A stretch of DNA of 6,771 bases from Promethearchaeota archaeon. Lineage in GTDB: Archaea > Asgardarchaeota > Lokiarchaeia > Sigynarchaeales > SOKP01. Below, one piece after another: positions 1-4,954 of the stretch (position 1 is its first letter; the number at the start of each line of letters is the position of its first letter). A program made the position numbers and the translations under genes. The notes below the pieces were generated by a model. It saw nothing but the letters and a program-made list of their open reading frames with translations. It ran no database searches and was not told the origin of the DNA. Location of the stretch: positions 1 to 6,771 of the forward strand of contig JAHLWV010000120.1 in assembly GCA_019057735.1 (NCBI GenBank), written 5' to 3'.

Positions 1-699
1 AATGGAACTGGAGAAGAGGTGTCTAACGAAAATCGAGTTAAAAAAGCTTTTGAAAATTTGAGAAAATTGATGCCGAAGGATCAATTGGATCACCAAGATG
101 TTATAAGTATCTCAAAGTTAGATCCTGAAAGATTTTTCAAGTTCTTTTGGTTCAATCCTAAAATTAATCGGGATGAAGAAGAAAAAAACTATGGAATATT
201 AGAAAACCATTTTAAGATGGGATTTTGTGGAGTAAAAATCCATTCAGGAATTCATCTCATAAAAATTCCGAGAGATATTATGTCTTTAGCCTCTTTTATG
301 CAAGAGTATGACAAGAACTTTCCTTTATACATTCACTTTACACCGAAATTTTCAGCTTTTGGAGGGATTTCCTCGAAAGATCTTGCAAAATTAGCTCAAA
401 GTTTTCCAAACTTAACTATCATTTTGGGGCATGCAGGATTAGCCATGGAGTTTGCTATCGATTTTGGATTGAGCTTAAAACAATACAAAAACATCTACTT
501 TGAAACTTCGTGTTCAATACCATACGCAATATTATCCTTAGTTAAGATGGTTGGCCATAAAAGACTTCTATTTGGCTCAGATGCGCCCGTCACTAATCCT
601 ATTCAGCTTGAAATCGATAAAATATTGTGTTTACCCATAACGAATGATCAAAAGCAAGATATTTTCTATAACAATACTAACAATCTAATTTTAAACTAA
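1..699 (+). CDS. Amidohydrolase-family (ACMSD-like TIM-barrel) metal-dependent hydrolase, 5' partial
   Basis: Probable amidohydrolase-2 type hydrolase or decarboxylase of the TIM-barrel superfamily; substrate unknown. The frame is open from base 1. A GTG at 19 follows a GGAG at 10-13 and could be read as a start, but a protein beginning there (226 aa) would be short for the family (about 260-330 aa) and would lack the N-terminal HxH metal motif of strand 1. I therefore take the true start to be upstream of the window. Counting from that GTG, family landmarks are GVKIH (71-75, strand with Lys/His), YIHFTP with metal-ligand-like His106, ILGHAG with His138, and LLFGSDAP with Asp188, the usual strand-8 metal/base aspartate. 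The C-terminal YNNTNNLILN matches the family's closing helix with its Asn-Ala-x-x-Leu pattern. No co-directional neighbour lies within 200 bases downstream, so it ends its transcription unit. Confident of family, not of reaction. Confidence 0.8.
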   Translation, partial: NGTGEEVSNENRVKKAFENLRKLMPKDQLDHQDVISISKLDPERFFKFFWFNPKINRDEEEKNYGILENHFKMGFCGVKIHSGIHLIKIPRDIMSLASFMQEYDKNFPLYIHFTPKFSAFGGISSKDLAKLAQSFPNLTIILGHAGLAMEFAIDFGLSLKQYKNIYFETSCSIPYAILSLVKMVGHKRLLFGSDAPVTNPIQLEIDKILCLPITNDQKQDIFYNNTNNLILN

Positions 700-713
700 T
701 GATACGAGTATTC

Positions 714-732
714 ATTAATTTTATTTTTATTA
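714..732 (+). terminator. T-rich tract, likely transcription end of the amidohydrolase
   Basis: A T-rich run with T4 and T5 stretches lies 15-33 bases after the amidohydrolase stop. Archaeal RNA polymerase commonly terminates at U-rich tracts without a hairpin, which fits. The surrounding DNA is very AT-rich, so the call is tentative. Confidence 0.35.
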
Positions 733-775
733 AGTAATCTTTCAGAATTTCTTCGGATTTTCGATCCATATTAAT

Positions 776-806
776 CAATTAATTAATACTTACTTGAAAT
801 TAATTG
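776..806. repeat. 9-base inverted repeat, CAATTAATT / AATTAATTG
   Basis: CAATTAATT at 776-784 and AATTAATTG at 798-806 are perfect reverse complements separated by 13 bases. The repeat lies about 50 bases upstream of the probable TATA box of the HEAT-repeat gene at 912, so it could be a regulator site. It is almost pure A/T and could easily arise by chance. Confidence 0.3.
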
Positions 807-855
807 TCAAAAAATTACTGAAGGATTTAGTCAATTATTTCTGTTTTAATAATAC

Positions 856-865
856 ATTATTTAAA
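856..865 (+). promoter_or_regulatory. Probable TATA box for the HEAT-repeat gene at 912
   Basis: ATTATTTAAA is centred about 51 bases before the GTG start. With the usual archaeal spacing of about 26 bases, transcription would start near 887, giving a leader of about 25 bases. The same ATTATTTAA string precedes the genes at 3877 and 4955. A second candidate, TTTAAA at 879-884, would instead give a leaderless mRNA beginning at the GTG. Confidence 0.4.
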
Positions 866-911
866 GGTAATTGTGTAATTTAAAACTATACTTAAGATTA
901 AATTATATCGA

Positions 912-1466
912 GTGTATACTGTGAAATATTTAGGGGATAATATCAACAACACAGATAATCCTAATTGGGATGTCATCGAAGTTTCAAAAGTTAACGACAA
1001 AATAATCATGAAGCTTTTAAATTATCTGAAATACGATGTATCGGAAAAATTCTTTATTTCTTTTGAAAGTCTTTTAAAGTTGGGGAATAGAGTCCCAGAA
1101 GCAACGATCAGAAATATTGTTGAAGAATTGGACCAATCTCACGATTTCAAAAAAGAATTATTTCAGTTTATTCTCAATTTTATGAACAACGAAGCGGTAG
1201 AATACCATTTGCTACCGCAAATATATAGCCCTGATTTTATCGTTAGAGCTCGAGCTATAATGAAAATTAAAGAGAATGACGATGTAAGATACATGAAATT
1301 CTTACTTCCTTTATTAGATGACCCAGATGATTCGGTAAGATGGAGCGTCATTAAATTTTTATCAAAACACTTCAAAAATCCTATAATTTATTCTGAATTG
1401 AAGAATCATTTAAATAAAGAGTTAAATCCAATTATATACGATAATCTAAAAGAAATTTTTGAGTAA
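912..1466 (+). CDS. Small HEAT-repeat (armadillo-like) protein
   Basis: A 184-residue all-helical repeat protein, probably a cytoplasmic protein-protein interaction scaffold. There is no catalytic motif, signal peptide or membrane segment. The best repeat signatures are at residues 106-119 (SPDFIVRARAIMKI) and 137-152 (DPDDSVRWSVIKFLSK). Both fit the HEAT pattern of Asp/Pro turn, acidic pair, V-R, then a hydrophobic helix. Helices with similar spacing but weaker signatures cover about 27-100. The first 25 residues (rich in Asn and Asp) look non-repetitive. The start is taken as GTG at 912: an in-frame stop lies at 876-878 and the only other early candidate is GTG at 921, while the first in-frame ATG would remove about 32 residues. 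No Shine-Dalgarno is visible, which suggests a short-leader or leaderless transcript. It stands alone between two intergenic regions of about 210 bases, upstream of the GTPase unit. Specific function unknown. Confidence 0.75.
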   Translation: MYTVKYLGDNINNTDNPNWDVIEVSKVNDKIIMKLLNYLKYDVSEKFFISFESLLKLGNRVPEATIRNIVEELDQSHDFKKELFQFILNFMNNEAVEYHLLPQIYSPDFIVRARAIMKIKENDDVRYMKFLLPLLDDPDDSVRWSVIKFLSKHFKNPIIYSELKNHLNKELNPIIYDNLKEIFE

Positions 1467-1486
1467 GATTAAAGCTTTTATAACTG

Positions 1487-1517
1487 ATTCTTATCTCTTC
1501 CCTTTATATGTTCTTTG
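1487..1517 (+). terminator. Pyrimidine-rich tract after the HEAT-repeat gene
   Basis: A stretch dominated by T and C begins about 20 bases after the stop at 1466, with no obvious hairpin. This matches the U-rich intrinsic terminators of archaea. It is the clearest compositional feature between the HEAT gene and the next promoter. Confidence 0.35.
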
Positions 1518-1565
1518 ATATCTCATTTTAAACAAAAAGTAAAGAATTAAAAACACCATTTTTAA

Positions 1566-1580
1566 TTATATATATAAATA
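1566..1580 (+). promoter_or_regulatory. Strong TATA-like box upstream of the GTPase unit
   Basis: TTATATATATAAATA is the most TATA-like sequence on this side of the GTPase gene. Standard archaeal spacing from its centre (about 1573) puts the transcription start near 1599. That is exactly the ATG of a 32-codon ORF overlapping the GTPase start, and it would give the GTPase mRNA a leader of about 76 bases. A weaker ATTTAA element at 1627-1632, and a TATAAAA at 1655-1661, are alternatives closer to the gene. Confidence 0.45.
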
Positions 1581-1598
1581 GGTTTTACGACCCAAAAT

Positions 1599-1697
1599 AT
1601 GAAATTTTTAATAAAATCTAACCATCATTTAATTTTAATTAGTACGGTTGAAGGTATAAAAAAAATTTACAAAGGTGTTAAAGATATCGTCGTATGA
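1599..1697 (+). CDS. Possible 32-residue leader ORF overlapping the GTPase start
   Basis: An ATG at 1599 opens a 32-codon frame that ends with TGA at 1695-1697. It overlaps the first 23 bases of the GTPase gene in a different frame. The predicted peptide is basic and hydrophobic (starts MKFLIKSNHHLILI, later GIKKIYKGVKDIVV) and matches no family I know. The reason to list it is position: the strong TATA-like box at 1566-1580 would start transcription almost on this ATG, so it would be translated leaderless and could deliver ribosomes to the GTPase start. An ORF this short is not unlikely by chance in AT-rich DNA, and no Shine-Dalgarno is present. Low confidence. Confidence 0.2.
   Translation: MKFLIKSNHHLILISTVEGIKKIYKGVKDIVV
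1671..1677 (+). promoter_or_regulatory. Shine-Dalgarno-like AAAGGTG that contains the GTPase start codon
   Basis: AAAGGTG is identical to the site used seven bases ahead of the TTG start at 4955, but here its last three bases are the only usable in-frame start codon (GTG at 1675). The next in-frame codons are TTA, AAG, ATA, TCG, TCG, so no ATG, GTG or TTG sits at normal spacing behind it. Either the match is accidental, or initiation is unusual (for example at ATA 1684). Confidence 0.3.
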
Positions 1698-2214
1698 CTA
1701 TACATTTAAAATTTTACTGCTCGGTGACGCATCCGTTGGTAAGACTTCTTTCACTAAACGATATTGTTATAATGTTTTTAATCCTAGCGAGCGATTAACT
1801 ATTGGAGTTGATTTTCATGTTAAAACGATTGAGCTACAGGGAAAAAAGATAAAACTCCAAATCTGGGATGTTGGAGGCGAGGAACGTTTCAGGTTTTTAT
1901 TGCCAACATATTGTTTAGGTGCGAACGCTGCATTTCTACTTTACGATGTGACACGGACTCAAACTCTTGACAATATCAGTGAATGGACAAATATTGTTCA
2001 CCAGAAAGGTGGACTTATACCAATTATGCTTGTTGGGTCTAAAATCGATCTTACCGATACTCCACGCGAAGTTTCTCGAGAATACGGGATACAAATTGCC
2101 GAAAAGAATAATATGGCATCATTTGGTGAAATATCCAGCAAAACTGGTCAAAATGTAAATAAAACATTTGAGGTTCTAACAGAGCTGACATTAGAAAAAA
2201 TTGTAAATAGGTAA
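1675..2214 (+). CDS. Rab-like small GTPase (Ras superfamily) with Arf-style switch II
   Basis: A 179-residue single-domain GTP-binding switch, the usual Ras/Rab domain length. Motifs in order: G1 GDASVGKT (17-24); switch I Thr42 in TIGVDF (42-47), the RabF1 signature; KLQIW (60-64, RabF2) running into G3 DVGGEERF (65-72); LLYDVT (88-93, RabF5-like); G4 SKID (122-125); G5 ISSK (153-156). Departures from classical Rabs are DVGG in place of DTAG, Glu69 where the catalytic Gln lies, and Ser for Asn/Thr in NKxD. The C-terminus ends VNR with no cysteine, so it cannot be prenylated in the eukaryotic way. The start is GTG 1675, because an in-frame stop lies at 1657-1659 and no other standard start precedes the P-loop. 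The winged-helix gene follows after 12 bases, so the two are probably co-transcribed. The fold and GTP binding are firm; the pathway is unknown. Confidence 0.93.
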   Translation: MLKISSYDYTFKILLLGDASVGKTSFTKRYCYNVFNPSERLTIGVDFHVKTIELQGKKIKLQIWDVGGEERFRFLLPTYCLGANAAFLLYDVTRTQTLDNISEWTNIVHQKGGLIPIMLVGSKIDLTDTPREVSREYGIQIAEKNNMASFGEISSKTGQNVNKTFEVLTELTLEKIVNR

Positions 2215-2216
2215 AT

Positions 2217-2223
2217 AGGTGAT
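2217..2223 (+). promoter_or_regulatory. Ribosome binding site of the winged-helix gene
   Basis: AGGTGAT fully matches the complement of the archaeal 16S rRNA 3' end (ATCACCT). It sits in the 12-base gap after the GTPase stop, three bases before the ATG at 2227. It fixes the start and supports translation from a shared mRNA. Confidence 0.7.
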
Positions 2224-2226
2224 TGC

Positions 2227-3189
2227 ATGTCTGACCGTGAATTTTTGGCTCTCAGTTCTCTATTCGATGCAATAGGAATTATTGAAAAAGGTATCGAGAA
2301 AATATACCATTATTTGCTTAAACATAAGAGAATTGACAACTTAACTGAAGTCAGCACGCAATTCAATTTGACCTTAAAAAGAGGATATAAAATTTGTGCG
2401 GTTTTGAACGATTTGGGATTAGTTCAAATATACGATCGCCCCATGAAAATTCACTTAACAACTCCACCTATATCCATATGGCAAACTATTATTAACGAAA
2501 GAATTGAGGAATTGTCTCAACTATTCCAAGAAAAAAAAGAGGAGGCAGAAAATGCGCTATCAGATTTTATTCAAAATTATAATTTGAGTGAACAGGTAAC
2601 TCAAGAGTTCGTAGAGTTCGTTAATTATAACCTAAAAAATATTGGAGAGACGTATCACTCATTTTTAGCCGAAAAAGAATGCAAAATTGCCTTAGGAATC
2701 AGGTATGAAAACGAATTTAGTTCAGTTATTAAAAAATACGGGATTTCTAGTATTCCTGAAGATTTGAGTGAATCTATGCAATCGGGTATAACAAAAATTA
2801 AAGAAAACCTAATCAATATTGATATCCAAGTAATCTTTAGCACGGAAGTAATAAAGGAATTATTGATGAGTGAAGAGTTTGAACTGGTTTCCAATTATCT
2901 CAAACAATACGATTTACTTTTTAAAAATATCTCTGTTCGTGTTACAGATGAGGATTTCAGTAATTTTAATTTAACTGATAGTGAATTGGTTCAACCAAGT
3001 TTTGATCCTACTAATAAATTGATAGGAGCTTATATATCACGAAATACTAATATTTATCAAATTTTCAATGAGAAATTTAGCGAACTGTACGAAAAAGGTA
3101 TTCCATTAACGCAATTTCTAAAAGAACAAAGCGATCTTAAGGAAGAATCTTATTCTAAAACGCAATTGTTTGGTTTGTGCTTGTTATAA
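2227..3189 (+). CDS. TrmB-like winged-helix protein with coiled coil and C-terminal domain
   Basis: A 320-residue protein with the layout of archaeal TrmB-family regulators. An N-terminal winged helix-turn-helix spans about 15-80: a first helix through KIYHYLLKHK, a recognition-type helix around NLTLKRGYKICAVLNDLG (47-64), then a wing GLVQIYDRPMKIHL ending in TTPP. The Arg-Pro and Pro-Pro spacing is typical of TrmB. A charged helix, probably a dimerising coiled coil, follows at about 84-118 (INERIEELSQLFQEKKEEAE). The rest (about 150-297) has alternating strands and helices, with IDIQVIFSTEVIKELL (197-212), ISVRVTD (235-241), LIGAYIS (265-271), and a closing FNEKFSELYEKGIP (280-293), resembling the C-terminal effector-binding part of TrmB. 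It is soluble with no signal peptide. The upstream GTPase ends 12 bases before its ATG. Whether it binds DNA, a sugar-like ligand or the GTPase cannot be told. The domain call rests on pattern, not a search. Confidence 0.65.
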   Translation: MSDREFLALSSLFDAIGIIEKGIEKIYHYLLKHKRIDNLTEVSTQFNLTLKRGYKICAVLNDLGLVQIYDRPMKIHLTTPPISIWQTIINERIEELSQLFQEKKEEAENALSDFIQNYNLSEQVTQEFVEFVNYNLKNIGETYHSFLAEKECKIALGIRYENEFSSVIKKYGISSIPEDLSESMQSGITKIKENLINIDIQVIFSTEVIKELLMSEEFELVSNYLKQYDLLFKNISVRVTDEDFSNFNLTDSELVQPSFDPTNKLIGAYISRNTNIYQIFNEKFSELYEKGIPLTQFLKEQSDLKEESYSKTQLFGLCLL

Positions 3190-3221
3190 AAAAGAAGTTT
3201 TAAATTTCTTATATCAAAAAG

Positions 3222-3230
3222 AAAAAAAAA
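3222..3230 (-). terminator. T9 tract after the minus-strand membrane-protein gene
   Basis: The plus strand carries A5-G-A9 at 3216-3230, so minus-strand transcripts leaving the membrane-protein gene (stop at 3245-3247) meet a run of nine U 15 bases later. It lies in the 55-base convergent gap and is a good U-tract terminator. The plus-strand unit has only short T runs there. Confidence 0.5.
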
Positions 3231-3244
3231 TTGTTTAGAATTTC

Positions 3245-3697
3245 TTAATCATATCTTTTATATGTGAAAAGTAGCCACAAAAATCCAAGGACCCCAACTA
3301 TAAAGGAAACCAGAACTATATAATTTGGCCAATAGGCTAAATCAAAGGGTGTGCCAGTTACCCATCCTATAACTGCGGTTACGCCGGAAATTGCCATGAT
3401 AGAGAGAACTACTAAACCCATTCCCATTGCATATTCCTCTTCGCGAAACATTCCGATCCCCGCTACAAGGCACCAGAAGCCTAATGCTATTGAAATTAAA
3501 CCTTGGCTTCCGAAAAATGTAAGAGCTGCAGCTAAATCAGGATCAGTGGCGAAATCACTTAACCAAGAAGGAACTATGATTCCTCCCCATGCCAAGAAGT
3601 CCATTACGCCTTTAAACAAGAAAAGTATACCCAGTATAATCATTAAAATGTTTAAAAGTTCGTTCGAATCTTTCTTCTTAACTTTTTTTTCACTCAT
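3245..3697 (-). CDS. Small four-helix integral membrane protein of unknown function
   Basis: A 150-residue membrane protein. A lysine-rich cytoplasmic N-terminus (MSEKKVKKKD) precedes helices at about 14-36, 57-83, 90-112 and 124-145, and the chain ends in a basic YKRYD. By the positive-inside rule both termini face the cytoplasm. The 37-56 loop (Trp, Pro, several Asp) would face outward, as would the loop at about 113-123. Single charges near helix ends (for example FREEE at 84-88) mark the inner loop between helices 2 and 3. No catalytic or metal motif is visible and I do not recognise the family; small four-TM families of DoxX or DUF type are the general comparison. The ATG at 3697 is the first possible start, because an in-frame TAG lies at 3703-3701 (minus strand). 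There is no clear Shine-Dalgarno. It is monocistronic here, convergent with the GTPase unit and divergent from the LRR gene. Confidence 0.8.
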   Translation of the reverse strand: MSEKKVKKKDSNELLNILMIILGILFLFKGVMDFLAWGGIIVPSWLSDFATDPDLAAALTFFGSQGLISIALGFWCLVAGIGMFREEEYAMGMGLVVLSIMAISGVTAVIGWVTGTPFDLAYWPNYIVLVSFIVGVLGFLWLLFTYKRYD

Positions 3698-3757
3698 TTT
3701 CTACTTTGCCTTTTTATTTTAATTAAGATTAGGTGTTGAGTATGAAAATAACTTACC

Positions 3758-3770
3758 ATATATATAAATT
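3758..3770 (-). promoter_or_regulatory. TATA-like box in the divergent region (orientation ambiguous)
   Basis: Read on the minus strand, AATTTATATATAT lies about 60-75 bases before the membrane-protein ATG, giving a transcription start near 3738 and a leader of about 40 bases. The core is nearly symmetrical. On the plus strand it reads ATATATATAAATT, close to the box at 1566-1580, and could also fire toward the LRR gene with a leader of about 87 bases. Confidence 0.4.
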
Positions 3771-3815
3771 TAATTTATTGAGATTATAAACCCAATAATG
3801 ATTTAATTAAGTAAA

Positions 3816-3825
3816 ATTATTTAAA
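3816..3825 (+). promoter_or_regulatory. Probable TATA box for the HEAT-LRR gene
   Basis: ATTATTTAAA, the same ten bases as at 856-865, is centred about 56 bases before the ATG at 3877. The predicted transcription start is near 3847, with a leader of about 30 bases and no Shine-Dalgarno. Confidence 0.4.
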
Positions 3826-3876
3826 TTTTAAAGACAATTTAGTGTAAGCTATTTAGGTTTTCAGTTTTAGTTAAAA

Positions 3877-4863
3877 ATGGAAAAGTTCTTATCACCAGAA
3901 ACGATTTACTCTGGCTTGAAAAATGAAGAGATTAGTAGAGATATCGCTTTTGATCAATTAATTTCTTTAATTGAAGGGAGTAATAATCCCAAAATTCGTA
4001 GTAAATCAATTTCCATCTTGCATCAACTAAAGATTCACGATCCAAAGCTTTTCAAAATCATAGAAAGCTCTCTTTTATCAGATGAAAATTCACATGTTAG
4101 AAGGTCCGCTGTTAACCTAATTGGTCAACAATTTTTAAAAGAGGGGTTAGACACACTAACATGGGTGGCTCAACATGAGAATTCGCCACTAGTACTAAAA
4201 GCCATTTTTGATCTGAATTTAGATGTCACTAGCAAACGATTTAAATCACTAAATAAAGAGTTAACTGAATATTTAGCAAAAATTGGGCTAGCGGTCGGAA
4301 TTAAATCAAATGAGGCAAAGTTTATTTTAGATTTAGAAGCACTTTTCGCTCAAAACGAGGAGAATTATGTCCTAGAGTTAACATCATATCAATTTTATAC
4401 AAAACTTAAAGATTCTAAACTTGGAGAATTTTGGTTAACAATAAAAAATAAACACATTGAGTCTTTAAGTTTTAACTATTTTAATTGGAAATATGTGAAA
4501 CGAAACCCTGGTCTGTTTAATTCAATATCAAATTTACAGGATCCCGTTGTATATTTAAATTTATTAGGAAAAATCCATTCAGCATATAATATAAATCTTA
4601 GAATACCAGAATCAATTTCGCTACTTACAAAACTCCGAAAATTGAATCTAAGTAAAAATTACATTGTTAAAATACCAAAATCTATGTTTTTACTTTCTAA
4701 TCTTGAATATCTAGATTTAAGTTATAACATGTTGGATGAAATCCCAGCAGAAATTACGAAATTAAAATCTTTGACTAGCCTAAAAATTCATAATAATCAG
4801 ATCAATAAAATTCCTAACGTTGTAAGTGAGTATTTAGATAAGCTTAACAATTATGAGATTTAA
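3877..4863 (+). CDS. HEAT-like repeat and leucine-rich repeat fusion protein
   Basis: A 328-residue scaffold protein with two repeat types. The N-terminal part holds HEAT-like helices: the clearest turns are SNNPKIRSKSISILHQL (35-51) and SDENSHVRRSAVNLIGQQ (68-85), with a weaker one from about 102. A middle region (about 125-220) is rich in aromatic and charged residues and matches nothing I recognise. The C-terminal part has three perfect 23-residue leucine-rich repeats at 253-275, 276-298 and 299-321 of the form LxxLxLxxNxxxxIPxxxxxLxx, preceded by a decayed copy containing RIPESISLLTK (242-252). Ile-Pro at the same place in each marks the typical short LRR class used in Ras-binding LRR proteins. 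The last repeat is followed by only seven residues, so a capping motif is minimal. ATG 3877 is the first start after an in-frame TAG at 3868-3870. It is probably intracellular and binds a protein partner; the nearby GTPase is a candidate by position only. Confidence 0.85.
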   Translation: MEKFLSPETIYSGLKNEEISRDIAFDQLISLIEGSNNPKIRSKSISILHQLKIHDPKLFKIIESSLLSDENSHVRRSAVNLIGQQFLKEGLDTLTWVAQHENSPLVLKAIFDLNLDVTSKRFKSLNKELTEYLAKIGLAVGIKSNEAKFILDLEALFAQNEENYVLELTSYQFYTKLKDSKLGEFWLTIKNKHIESLSFNYFNWKYVKRNPGLFNSISNLQDPVVYLNLLGKIHSAYNINLRIPESISLLTKLRKLNLSKNYIVKIPKSMFLLSNLEYLDLSYNMLDEIPAEITKLKSLTSLKIHNNQINKIPNVVSEYLDKLNNYEI

Positions 4864-4874
4864 AATCCCTTACG

Positions 4875-4882
4875 TTTTTGTT
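4875..4882 (+). terminator. Short T tract after the HEAT-LRR gene
   Basis: T5-G-T2 follows the stop (TAA 4861-4863) by 11 bases. It is a weak candidate for transcription termination before the next promoter. Confidence 0.2.
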
Positions 4883-4889
4883 AAAGTTA

Positions 4890-4898
4890 ATTATTTAA
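4890..4898 (+). promoter_or_regulatory. Probable TATA box for the TPP-enzyme operon
   Basis: ATTATTTAA is centred about 61 bases before the TTG start, giving a predicted transcription start near 4920 and a leader of about 35 bases that includes the Shine-Dalgarno at 4941. It is the third occurrence of this string upstream of a gene in the window. Confidence 0.4.
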
Positions 4899-4940
4899 GC
4901 AATAAAAACCAATTTTAAAATCAATATAACAATTTAAGAA

Positions 4941-4947
4941 AAAGGTG
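4941..4947 (+). promoter_or_regulatory. Ribosome binding site that supports the TTG start at 4955
   Basis: AAAGGTG, seven bases ahead of TTG 4955, matches the complement of the 16S 3' end. It selects the TTG: the GTG inside the site is out of frame with the enzyme, and no in-frame ATG occurs before the first conserved helix. Confidence 0.6.
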
Positions 4948-4954
4948 CAAAAAT

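Noticed and set aside
755..767. Small GGAT/ATCC hairpin after the amidohydrolase
   Set aside because: A four-base stem in AT-rich DNA with no following U-tract is too weak to call a terminator or riboswitch.
700..911. Possible CRISPR, tRNA or structured RNA in the larger intergenic regions (700-911, 1467-1674, 3698-3876)
   Set aside because: No repeated units with spacers, no GC-rich folded segment and no tRNA arms were seen. In an AT-rich genome, functional RNAs usually stand out by higher GC, and none does here.
1163..1375. Minus-strand open frame inside the HEAT-repeat gene
   Set aside because: Its translation has no domain pattern. The plus strand carries clear HEAT signatures over the same bases.
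1967..2158. Second plus-strand frame inside the GTPase gene
   Set aside because: It covers the G4/G5 region in a shifted frame, without motifs or a ribosome site. The main frame is intact through G1-G5.
2655..2894. Minus-strand open frame inside the winged-helix gene
   Set aside because: Low-complexity Ser/Ile/Leu-rich translation with no start signal, antisense to a gene with a good ribosome site and domain layout.
3351..3722. Plus-strand open frame opposite the membrane-protein gene
   Set aside because: It is the antisense of the minus-strand gene. Its protein is Pro/Lys/Ser-rich without a domain pattern, whereas the minus strand gives a coherent four-helix membrane protein with a proper start and a T9 end tract.
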